This document shows, piece by piece, positions 1-5,880 of a stretch of 10,389 bases of DNA (positions are counted from its first letter, which is position 1; each line of letters opens with the position of its first letter). The position numbers were made by a program, and so were the translations under genes. Under the pieces are notes generated by a model. It was not told the origin of the DNA. It saw only the letters and a program-made list of their open reading frames with translations, and did not search any database. Origin of the DNA: Terriglobia bacterium (GTDB lineage: Bacteria > Acidobacteriota > Terriglobia > UBA7540); NCBI GenBank assembly GCA_030036915.1, contig JASHSC010000278.1, forward strand, positions 1 through 10,389, written 5' to 3'.

Positions 1-427
1 GTTTTCTTCGAATACCCTGGGCACGGCCGTGGCGCTCGAAGCGCTGAAGATGATGGAAGAAGAGGATTACGAAAAGCTGGTGAACGAAAAAGGCGCATAC
101 TTCCTGGCCGGCCTGCGCAAATTGCAGGCGCGATTCTCCGGAATGATCGGGCACGTTGACGGCCTGGGCCTCGCGCTTCGCCTGGAGGTTTGCAAGCCGG
201 ATGGAATTACTCCTGACCGCGAGCTCACTGACCGGATTTTTGCGGAAGGAATCAGCGGGAATCTTTCTGCCGGCGGGCGAAAGTATGGATTAGTGCTCGA
301 CGTGGGCGGGTATTACAAGAACGTGTTCACAATCGCCCCATCGTTCACGATTACCCGAGAGGAAATGGATTTGGGCTTGGAGCTTCTCGACCAACTCTTT
401 CAGCGATGTGCTGGAAAGAAAGCATAG
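1..427 (+). CDS. Class III (PLP-dependent) aminotransferase, C-terminal part
   Basis: This gene enters from the left edge; the reading frame is open from base 2 and ends at TAG 425-427, giving about 141 residues. The first residues (FSSNTLGTAVALEALKMMEE) match the segment after the catalytic lysine in class III (ornithine/GABA/diaminobutyrate-type) aminotransferases, where a TFSGNPLAxAAALA-like stretch is followed by a helix with acidic residues. A small C-terminal domain follows, with the usual IGHVDGLGLALRLEV strand (family form IGDVRGxGLMxGxE) and a closing helix, DLGLELLDQLF. These enzymes move an amino group between an amine or amino acid and a 2-oxo acid using pyridoxal phosphate in the cytoplasm. 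The PLP lysine lies outside the window, so the substrate cannot be assigned. The GTG at 29 is internal, not the true start. The neighbours give no pathway clue. Confidence 0.85.
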   Translation, partial: FSSNTLGTAVALEALKMMEEEDYEKLVNEKGAYFLAGLRKLQARFSGMIGHVDGLGLALRLEVCKPDGITPDRELTDRIFAEGISGNLSAGGRKYGLVLDVGGYYKNVFTIAPSFTITREEMDLGLELLDQLFQRCAGKKA

Positions 428-434
428 GACAGTG

Positions 435-456
435 GCGCGGGTGGGGACACCCGCGC
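435..456. repeat. Perfect GC-rich hairpin between convergent genes
   Basis: GCGCGGGTG (435-443) and CACCCGCGC (448-456) form a perfect 9-bp stem around a GGGA tetraloop of GNRA type. It begins 8 nt after the aminotransferase stop codon and ends before the 3' end of the minus-strand remnant. No T-run follows on either strand, so it is not a classical intrinsic terminator. It could be a bidirectional transcript-end stabiliser or one copy of a dispersed palindromic (REP-like) repeat. Confidence 0.6.
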
Positions 457-477
457 TGCAACGCTACCACGTTCAGG

Positions 478-804
478 TTAGCCAGAATTTGCATCAGGAT
501 GGAGCGCGCAATGATTCAGGTCGAGGGTCTGCACAGCGGGCTCGCGCTCCTCGGCAAAGACAAACGGCCGGCCTTCCAGCAGGAATTCACGGTTCCGGAT
601 CCTTAGAATCGCAAGTCCTACAATCAACAATCCCAGAAAAACTGCAAACGCCACTGGATGGTGGAGCATCCAGCCCTGCGCCTTGGCAAGCACGAACGCA
701 TAGGAAGTGAACAATACCCAGCAGAGCGCCCACACAATGAAGCTGCGCGATTGAGTGGCGTGGAACGTGCAGGTGAAGGGGATTTTCTGGTATTGCGTCA
801 GCAT
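478..804 (-). pseudogene. C-terminal remnant of a multi-pass membrane protein
   Basis: On the minus strand an open frame of 108 residues begins at ATG 804 and contains a KIPFTC motif at its start. A hydrophobic helix follows (about residues 23-40), then a second (about 49-66), and an acidic tail ending EEREPAVQTLDLN. From memory, KIPFTC, then two membrane helices, then a FEE...L.L tail is the extreme C-terminus of a longer (several hundred residue) membrane protein of Acidobacteriota whose function I do not know. The frame stays open upstream only to a TGA at 865-867, and no further membrane-like sequence is visible beyond it. There is no convincing ribosome binding site before the ATG. I therefore read it as a truncated leftover, though a genuine small membrane protein is possible. 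The homology is recalled, not searched. Confidence 0.45.
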
Positions 805-867
805 GGCGCCGCCCCGCGGAGGGATTTGCAGGGGTGAAGATTGAACACGGCACAGGTGCTTATTTCA

Positions 868-1213
868 CCTCATATTAAGAGGACACCGAGGTAAAAAGGT
901 TTGTTCCCAAAAAGTTCGGGGTGCATGGGTTTGGAGGGTGGATGGCAATCCTGCCTTAAAAGCGGATGTAAATCCGGGATTCTGTGGATCGCTTGCCGCA
1001 AGGTTGGAGTTCGGGATGCGTTCTAAACGTGGGAAGTTTTGGGGTGGCCGCCTGCCAGGAGATAATGTGCGACCTGCCGGTGTAAGGGGTTGACGGGGTG
1101 AAGGAAACCTGCCAAATTTAAATGACATCGAAATGTCGAGTGGCCTAACCATCAGGCGGTGCGCGGTTTTGGGAATACCGAATCAAGCGGATGGGATTTC
1201 GGATGAGGTGAAT
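868..1213. other. Intergenic stretch, no convincing gene
   Basis: No frame here gives a recognisable protein. A 95-residue minus-strand frame (865-1152) is rich in Pro, Arg and Ser without domain-like features. A small hairpin, CGGAT-GTAA-ATCCG, lies at 963-976. A TTGACG at 1090-1095 resembles a sigma70 -35 box and is followed by an A/T-rich patch (1114-1123), but no good -10 box falls at 17 bp. Any promoter for the secreted protein gene is thus only weakly indicated. The part next to the remnant may be decayed sequence of that gene. Confidence 0.4.
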
Positions 1214-2167
1214 ATGCGACGAATTTTCTTGCCGATTCTAGCGCTGGTCGTGCTTGCGAGCGTTCCTTGGACGGGCGCCGCGGCGGATTTTGTCAGCGCG
1301 GCCATGTCCGGGCTTCCCACCACGACCTTGCGCGTGGAATACTCCAGCCCCACCAAGTTGCGCAAGCTCGCCAATTACCCGAGCTTGCGAGGGAAATTCC
1401 TGGGGCCGCGATTGCAGCAGCTCGAAGGGGCGCTCCAGCAGATTGGAATCACCGAGGGCGACATCGACGAGCTGATGATCGGCTGGAAGCCCGGTGACAA
1501 GGAGATGGACCTTTACGGCTATGCCTCCGGCCATTTCGATAAGTTGAAGGTATCAGACACGGCCGCCGCCAACAGCCTTACTCCTACCGATATTTCCGGC
1601 CAGCAGGGGTATTGCCTTTCCGCGGGCCTGGCGGGAACCTGCGTGGTGATTCTGGATAATTCCCTGGGGGCGTTTGGGCCGCTCTCCTCCCTTACTACCG
1701 TCATCGACGCCCACAATGGCCAGGCGCCGAGCATCAGTTCGGACCCGCGCTTTACCAGCCTGCTGAGCGACATTAATAAAGACGCGCCTATTTGGGGAAT
1801 CGCCCTGGGAGGGGCGGTCGCCGACTGGTTTGGGGGCTGGCTTTCGACCCAGAACAACATCAAGCTGGATTGGGGGCAGGTGTTCCAGAAAGTGGATTCC
1901 CTCACCTACGCAATAACGGCGGAAGACAAGGTGAACCTGGATTTAAAGCTGAATTGCACCACAGCAGCGGATGCCGACAGCCTTCATCATGTTCTGGATG
2001 GCTTAAAGATGGCGCAGCAGCTCTCCTGGGAGGCCCAGAATCCCGGGCACCCCAATCCCTACGCCAGCATGAACGTGGATGTTCGCGACCGGCAGATAGG
2101 CATGCAAATCGCCATGGAATATTCGGAGTTGACGCTGGCCGGAGGGGTGGGGGCGCCGCAGAATTAA
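1214..2167 (+). CDS. Secreted protein of unknown function
   Basis: The product has 317 residues from ATG 1214, chosen because GAGG (1205-1208) lies 5 nt upstream and a clean signal peptide follows: Met-Arg-Arg, a hydrophobic core IFLPILALVVLASV, and a likely signal peptidase I site near GAAA-DF. An earlier in-frame ATG at 1133 would bury this signal behind 27 residues. The mature protein appears to have two similar alpha/beta halves. In the first, a strand, a helix and the segment GDIDELMIGW lead into YGYASGHFDKLKV. In the second, SLTYAITAEDKVNLDLKLN is followed by a helix, ADSLHHVLDGLKMAQQL. Two cysteines in a C-x7-C arrangement (YCLSAGLAGTC) might pair. I do not recognise a named family. 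It resembles periplasmic proteins of Acidobacteriota that lack an assigned role. It is separated from the pil genes by about 475 bases and its own regulatory region, so a pilus role is not implied. Confidence 0.8.
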   Translation: MRRIFLPILALVVLASVPWTGAAADFVSAAMSGLPTTTLRVEYSSPTKLRKLANYPSLRGKFLGPRLQQLEGALQQIGITEGDIDELMIGWKPGDKEMDLYGYASGHFDKLKVSDTAAANSLTPTDISGQQGYCLSAGLAGTCVVILDNSLGAFGPLSSLTTVIDAHNGQAPSISSDPRFTSLLSDINKDAPIWGIALGGAVADWFGGWLSTQNNIKLDWGQVFQKVDSLTYAITAEDKVNLDLKLNCTTAADADSLHHVLDGLKMAQQLSWEAQNPGHPNPYASMNVDVRDRQIGMQIAMEYSELTLAGGVGAPQN

Positions 2168-2498
2168 TTGTATCCGCCGTAAAACACCCGTACTTTTTGC
2201 GCTAATTCTCTGCGTTTGCTGGAGTAAAAAGGTTAGACTGGCATGTGAAAAGAAGGGCTACCGATGGGGCGCCCAGAACCCCCCACGGAAACGCCATCTG
2301 ACGAGTCATTCTGGCAGAAATCCCCCCCTGATTTAGGCTCAAATACGAAGGAAAACCACAAAAACCTAAAAAAAACCGAAGGCACATATCTGGTGGTGCA
2401 CCGATGGAACAACACCACATATTCTACAAATATCCATGGATTTCCAGAGAACGCGCATACAAAATATGAAGAAACCCATGAAACTTACAAAATTGTTC
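2168..2498. other. A/T-rich intergenic stretch upstream of the HTH/pil promoter
   Basis: Base composition shifts here to A-rich with C-runs, unlike the coding DNA on both sides. There are runs of six and seven C near 2280 and 2323 and of eight A near 2371. No terminator with a good stem and T-run is visible after the secreted protein gene. One plus-strand frame, 2264-2539 (91 residues, hydrophilic, rich in Asn, Thr, Lys and His), has an AAGAAGG 7-8 nt before its ATG, but it overlaps the promoter and repeats downstream and resembles nothing I know. I do not annotate it as a gene. The stretch may hold upstream regulatory sites or an untranslated RNA. Confidence 0.4.
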
Positions 2499-2527
2499 TT
2501 GACAAGCATAGTGCCCTATCGTACAAG
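2499..2527 (+). promoter_or_regulatory. Sigma70-type promoter for the HTH-pilMNOPQ operon
   Basis: A perfect TTGACA -35 box (2499-2504) is followed after 17 bp by TACAAG (2522-2527), which matches four of six positions of TATAAT. Transcription would start near 2534, about 110 nt upstream of the HTH gene start. It is the best promoter match seen in the window and is correctly placed to drive the whole HTH-pil operon. The phased repeat described separately overlaps its spacer and leader. Confidence 0.6.
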
Positions 2528-2601
2528 TGTAGCCAGTAAGCAGTGCCGGTTAGCCTATTTAAGAAAAGCAAGCAGTGCCGGAAAGACTTTTTCAGACAAT
2601 T
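2504..2601 (+). repeat. Phased 32-bp repeat across promoter and leader (operator-like)
   Basis: AAGCAGTGCCGG occurs perfectly at 2538-2549 and 2570-2581, exactly 32 bp apart. The full 32-bp units (2538-2569 and 2570-2601) agree at 24 of 32 positions by my count. A third, weaker copy (AAGC, AT, AGTGCC; 2504-2515) lies in the promoter spacer, with its AGTGCC (2510) again exactly 32 bp before the next (2542, then 2574). A 32-bp step is close to three helical turns, so a bound protein would meet each site on the same face of the DNA. This suggests cooperative operators, possibly for the HTH protein encoded just downstream. The geometry is seen directly; the function is inferred. Confidence 0.55.
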
Positions 2602-2642
2602 AAGAAACGCACCAGGGCACGACTGTGGCGGAAGGTAACAGC

Positions 2643-2864
2643 ATGACAGAAACTAGAGAAGTCATGGACATCCGGGAAGCGTCAGAGTATCTTGGGGTGT
2701 CGCGGGAGACATTATATAAGTACGTATACGAAGAAAAGCTCCCCGCTTTCAAGCTTGGAAACCGTTGGAAATTCAAGAAGACCGTCCTGGACCGCTGGAT
2801 GGAGAAGCAAAGCGCGCAGTTCGAACATCGAGCGGCTCGCAGGTTGCGCGCTACTGCCCGGTAG
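2643..2864 (+). CDS. Small excisionase/MerR-like helix-turn-helix protein
   Basis: This is a 73-residue DNA-binding protein. MDIREASEYLGVSRETLYKYVYEEKLPAFKLGNRWKFKK is the canonical helix-turn-helix plus wing of the excisionase/BldC-like family (HTH_17 type). In that family the first helix reads the A-S-EYLGVS pattern, the recognition helix is RETLYKYV, and the wing carries LPAFKLGNRWKFKK. A basic tail (RRLRATAR) follows. The start ATG 2643 has GGAAGG (2630-2635) 7 nt upstream; the GTG at 2625 in the same frame lacks such a site. Its stop lies 12 nt before pilM, so the two are almost certainly co-transcribed. Such proteins usually act as small transcription factors or architectural proteins. 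With no integrase, recombinase or phage gene nearby, a role in regulating this pil operon is more plausible than excision. The target site is unknown; the 32-bp-phased repeat just upstream is a candidate. Confidence 0.9.
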   Translation: MTETREVMDIREASEYLGVSRETLYKYVYEEKLPAFKLGNRWKFKKTVLDRWMEKQSAQFEHRAARRLRATAR

Positions 2865-2876
2865 GGAGCATCGCCA

Positions 2877-3929
2877 ATGTTTGGTTTAGGAAAAACCAAA
2901 AGCCTGGTGGGGTTGGATATCGGCTCGAGCGCTGTTAAGGCAGTGGAATTGCGCATGAAAGGGAGCTCCTACGAGCTTGTCAACCTGGGGATTGAGTCCC
3001 TGGGTCAGGACACCGTAGTGGATGGGGCCATTATGGACGCCCTCTCGGTCTCCTCCGCAATTGAAAAGATCTTTAATGACCAGCACATCAAAACCAAGAA
3101 TGTGGCCACGTCTGTTTCCGGCCATTCGGTGATCGTCAAGCGCGTCACGGTGGGGGCCAATTCTGAGGAGGAGCTTTACAGCGCCATTCCCTACGAGGCC
3201 CAGCAGCATATTCCCTTTGACATGACGGATGTGAACCTGAGTTACCAATCGCTGGGGCCGGCGCCTGCGGGCAATGGGACCGATGTTATGCTCGTGGCCG
3301 TCAAGCGCGAAAAGATTCTGAATCACACCAACGTTCTGAGCCAGGCGGGCAAGACCCCAACGGTGGTGGACTACGACGGATTTGCGGTCTACAACGCCTT
3401 TGAAGTGAATTATGAGGCCCCTCCCGAGGAAATGGCGGCGCTCCTCAACATCGGCGCCAGCATCATGAACATCGTGATTGCGCGCGGCGGCAATCCCCTC
3501 TTCACCCGCGACGTTTCGGTGGGAGGAAATCAATATACCGACACGCTTCAGAAAGAACTCGACCTGAGCTTTGAAGATGCGGAGAAACTGAAGCAAGGTT
3601 TGGAAATTTCCAACGTGACGCAGGAACAGAAGCTCCCCCATTTGCGCTCGGTCACGGAAATACTGATGCTGGAAATTCAGAAGACTTTTGATTTCTTCCG
3701 GCAGACCACCTCAACCGAAAATATTCAGCACATTTATGTTTCCGGCGGGACGGCGAAGATCGAAGGCTTGATCGACCAGCTCAAGGCGGAATTCAACATT
3801 CCCGTTGAGGCCATCAACCCGTTCCAGAGGCTGGTGGTGGATGGCAAAAGGTTTGATTTGGGTTACGTGGACGAAATCGCCCCCCGCATGAGCGTCGCGG
3901 TGGGGCTGGCTTTGAGGAGCTTTGACTAG
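2877..3929 (+). CDS. pilM: Type IV pilus assembly ATPase-like protein PilM
   Basis: The 350-residue product has the usual PilM length and is an actin-like (FtsA fold) cytoplasmic protein. It binds the N-terminal tail of PilN and connects the alignment complex to the pilus motors. The first phosphate-binding motif is LVGLDIGSSAVKAVEL (residues 10-25). A second nucleotide-binding segment is ALLNIGASIMNIVIARGG (about 185-202). The adenosine-type motif IYVSGGTAKIEGL lies at 286-298, and the ending SVAVGLALRSFD is typical. The ATG at 2877 gives the normal PilM N-terminus (MFGLGKTKSLVGLDIG), with GGGAG a few bases after the HTH gene stop as ribosome binding site. It is followed by pilN after 2 nt, so translation is probably coupled. 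No key motif is missing. Confidence 0.97.
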   Translation: MFGLGKTKSLVGLDIGSSAVKAVELRMKGSSYELVNLGIESLGQDTVVDGAIMDALSVSSAIEKIFNDQHIKTKNVATSVSGHSVIVKRVTVGANSEEELYSAIPYEAQQHIPFDMTDVNLSYQSLGPAPAGNGTDVMLVAVKREKILNHTNVLSQAGKTPTVVDYDGFAVYNAFEVNYEAPPEEMAALLNIGASIMNIVIARGGNPLFTRDVSVGGNQYTDTLQKELDLSFEDAEKLKQGLEISNVTQEQKLPHLRSVTEILMLEIQKTFDFFRQTTSTENIQHIYVSGGTAKIEGLIDQLKAEFNIPVEAINPFQRLVVDGKRFDLGYVDEIAPRMSVAVGLALRSFD

Positions 3930-3931
3930 CC

Positions 3932-4642
3932 ATGATTAAGATCAATCTTCTGGGAGCCGCACCGCCTCCTTCCGCGAAAGGGCCGTCCCTGGGCGGGCCG
4001 CCCGCACCCATCATTACGCAGATTGTGGTGTTCGTGGGGTCATTAATTATCTTCTTTGGGATCGTCGGCGTCCTTTACAAGATCTGGGGTAGTCAGGGCG
4101 ATGCTCTGGCGAAGCAGATGACGGTGGAAAAGACGCGCCACGCAGCCTTGGCCGCGGTGCAGGCTCAGAACATGCAATATCAGCAGCACCTCAAGGACCT
4201 GGAAACTCGCATCGATACCATTCATGCTTTACAGGCCAGCCGTAGCGGCCCCGTCGAGTTGATGAGTTCACTGGGGGCGGTGGTGAACAAGACCAGCGAC
4301 ATCTATCTCTATACCATGGCACCCTTCGGAGGTCCCACGCACTTCCAATTCAAGGGCCAGTCGAACACAGTTGATTCCATGGCCAACTTTCTCGCCTCGC
4401 TGAAGAATTCTGGAGCGTTTGACGACGTACGGCTGGAGCAGTTTTATGAGGATGACCAGAAGGATCACCTGACGTACAAATTCACGCTCAGTTGCGACTT
4501 TGTGTCTGCCGCTGCCGCAGCCGCTGCGCAGGGGGCCACATCCACGAGTCCCGGAGCTCCGGGAACCATGCCCTCCGGCCGGCCAGGAGGCATGACCAAC
4601 GTGCCGGGGCAAGTTCAACAGACCCTGAAAAGGGGTATGTAG
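3932..4642 (+). CDS. pilN: Type IV pilus inner-membrane alignment protein PilN
   Basis: The product has 236 residues. It opens with MIKINLLG, the conserved cytoplasmic peptide (I-N-L-L) that PilN inserts into PilM. A proline/glycine-rich linker (about 9-26), one membrane helix (about 28-49) and a periplasmic coiled coil (about 55-105) follow. A ferredoxin-like domain (about 110-192) contains GPTHFQFKGQSNTVDSMANFLASLKNSGAFDDVRL, the usual PilN signature of a short strand, helix and DVxL strand. PilN pairs with PilO through the coiled coils and the periplasmic domains. The last 45 or so residues are an Ala-, Ser-, Pro- and Gly-rich low-complexity tail, longer than in typical PilN and probably disordered. 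The gene starts 2 nt after pilM and lies 15 nt before pilO. Confidence 0.94.
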   Translation: MIKINLLGAAPPPSAKGPSLGGPPAPIITQIVVFVGSLIIFFGIVGVLYKIWGSQGDALAKQMTVEKTRHAALAAVQAQNMQYQQHLKDLETRIDTIHALQASRSGPVELMSSLGAVVNKTSDIYLYTMAPFGGPTHFQFKGQSNTVDSMANFLASLKNSGAFDDVRLEQFYEDDQKDHLTYKFTLSCDFVSAAAAAAAQGATSTSPGAPGTMPSGRPGGMTNVPGQVQQTLKRGM

Positions 4643-4657
4643 AAGAGGACAACAGCA

Positions 4658-5272
4658 ATGGCCAAGAGTTTTAACGATCTTCCGGGTCCGGTCCAGGGAG
4701 TCATTTTGGCGGTCGGCGCTGCTGTCTTGGCGGGCGCTACCTTCTACTATTTCGTCTGGCCGATGAAAGACCAGAACGACAGGTTGGCCGGCGATGTGGC
4801 AAAGCTCAAGGCGGAGAACGACAGGAACGAAGCATTCAAACAGCAGCAGGTTGGCTACCTCAATCTGATTAAACAACTGGAAAGCCAATTGGAGACTCTT
4901 CGTTCCATTGTCCCTGACGAACAAGCCACCGACGAATTCATGAAGACAGTTTTTTCCGACGGTACGGCGACGGGCACGGAGATTCGCACCTTTATTCCGG
5001 GCGTTCCTGTGACCAAGGAATATTACGTAGAGATGCCATTTACCGTTCGCTTGGACGGAACCTACTACAACTTGTTGAACTTTTTCGACCGCTTATCTCA
5101 CGAACAGAGAATCATGAGCGTTTCGGGCCTCTCGCTGGGCACTCCCCAGGGTGGGGGCCTGGGGTCCTACACGGTGATGAAAAGCGAAACGGTTGGGGCG
5201 AATTGTGTGCTGACCACCTACTACAATAAACCCTTGAACGCGGCACCGCCGCCTCAAAACAGGAGAAGGTAG
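4658..5272 (+). CDS. pilO: Type IV pilus inner-membrane alignment protein PilO
   Basis: The product has 204 residues, the usual PilO length. A short cytoplasmic start (MAKSFNDLPGPVQ) is followed by one membrane helix (about 14-34) ending in WPM. A long coiled coil (about 36-85) is rich in Lys, Glu, Asn and Gln and ends LRSIVPDEQATDEF, a PilO hallmark. The periplasmic ferredoxin-like domain includes EYYVEMPFTVRLDGTYYNLLNFFDRLSHEQRIMSVSGLSL (about 125-165), where the x-L-x-G-x-Y-xx-L-xx-F-xx-x-L pattern is typical of the family. PilO forms heterodimers with PilN and binds PilP. The ATG at 4658 is preceded by AAGAGGA about 9 nt upstream. It sits between pilN (15-nt gap) and pilP (8-nt gap). Confidence 0.94.
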   Translation: MAKSFNDLPGPVQGVILAVGAAVLAGATFYYFVWPMKDQNDRLAGDVAKLKAENDRNEAFKQQQVGYLNLIKQLESQLETLRSIVPDEQATDEFMKTVFSDGTATGTEIRTFIPGVPVTKEYYVEMPFTVRLDGTYYNLLNFFDRLSHEQRIMSVSGLSLGTPQGGGLGSYTVMKSETVGANCVLTTYYNKPLNAAPPPQNRRR

Positions 5273-5280
5273 CAAGCAGG

Positions 5281-5880
5281 ATGAGGACAATGGCTAAGCA
5301 AACAAATCAACGCATTCGGATAATGCCGGCAACGCGTCTTTTGTTGATGGCCGCACTGGGGTTGGGATTGGCTGCCTCGCTGATCTACGCGGGACAGGCG
5401 TCCTCGGCAGGACCCACAGGAAAGACCAAGAACAAACAAGCCTCCAGTTCGCAAGGAGCGACTTCCTCGGCGCAAAAGTCCGGCGCCAGCAAGGAAACGG
5501 AGTCCTCCACCAATCCGTCCTCTTGGGCGGGGAAACGCGATCCATTCAAGCTTCCCGAAATCGACACTGAAAGCGCAGGCCACGGCGAGTCCGAAGTGTC
5601 AAACGGCGGTCCGCTTCCTGCCGGTGAGCGTGGATTGGTTATTTCACGATTGATTCTTGAAGGCACGGTTCGGCAAATTCCCGAAAGTAAGATGCTCGCA
5701 GTGGTGACCAACGAGACGAAAAGGGCCTATTTCCTACACGAAAATCAATCGGTTTACGATGGCGTTGTCAGCAAGATAACAATGGACTCAGTTACCTTCA
5801 CGGAGAACGTCCTCGACGCGGAGGGCCATGTAACTACGCGCGAGGTTGTGAAGCGGCTGACTTCGGGAGAAGGAAGATGA
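5281..5880 (+). CDS. pilP: Type IV pilus assembly protein PilP
   Basis: The product has 199 residues. A hydrophobic N-terminal segment (about 20-38) is followed by a Ser/Lys-rich linker and then GKRDPFKLP (84-92), the R-D-P-F motif conserved in PilP. The C-terminal beta domain includes LVISRLILEGTVRQIPESKMLAVVTNETKRAYFLHENQSVYDGVVSKI, the strand pattern of PilP (short beta-sandwich, related to GspC homology-region domains). PilP links the PilN/PilO inner-membrane complex to the N-domains of the PilQ secretin. Proteobacterial PilP is a lipoprotein; here no Cys lies near the hydrophobic segment, so this one is probably held by an uncleaved helix or released by signal peptidase I. ATG 5281 has AGGAGAAGG (5261-5269) 11 nt upstream; ATG 5290 is a possible alternative. 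Its TGA overlaps the pilQ ATG by 4 nt. Confidence 0.92.
   Translation: MRTMAKQTNQRIRIMPATRLLLMAALGLGLAASLIYAGQASSAGPTGKTKNKQASSSQGATSSAQKSGASKETESSTNPSSWAGKRDPFKLPEIDTESAGHGESEVSNGGPLPAGERGLVISRLILEGTVRQIPESKMLAVVTNETKRAYFLHENQSVYDGVVSKITMDSVTFTENVLDAEGHVTTREVVKRLTSGEGR

Noticed and set aside
865..1152. 95-residue minus-strand open frame
   Set aside because: It is rich in Pro, Arg and Ser, has no domain, signal or membrane pattern and no good ribosome binding site, and overlaps the upstream region of the secreted protein gene.
2371..2400. Possible minus-strand terminator (T-run of eight after a short GCAC/GTGC stem)
   Set aside because: The stem is only 4 bp and no minus-strand gene lies upstream to be terminated; the T-run is a chance A-run in an A-rich region.
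2504..2601. CRISPR array
   Set aside because: The 12-bp repeats with about 20-bp gaps are too short and too few, the intervening bases partly match each other, and no cas gene is present.
2478..2603. 41-codon frame MKLTKLFLTSIV... across the pil promoter
   Set aside because: It starts like a signal peptide but overlaps the promoter and both repeat units, has only a weak purine stretch upstream and no resemblance to known peptides.
2643..2864. Phage or integrative-element excisionase
   Set aside because: No integrase, attachment site or phage gene is near, and the gene is tightly linked to pilM, so mobile-element function is not supported.
2886..3641. 251-residue minus-strand open frame opposite pilM
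   Set aside because: It is antisense to a clear pilM and rich in His, Arg and Val as expected from reverse reading of GC-rich codons; no family resemblance.
4268..4924. 218-residue minus-strand open frame opposite pilN/pilO
   Set aside because: It spans the junction of two well-supported plus-strand genes and its composition is that of an antisense shadow.
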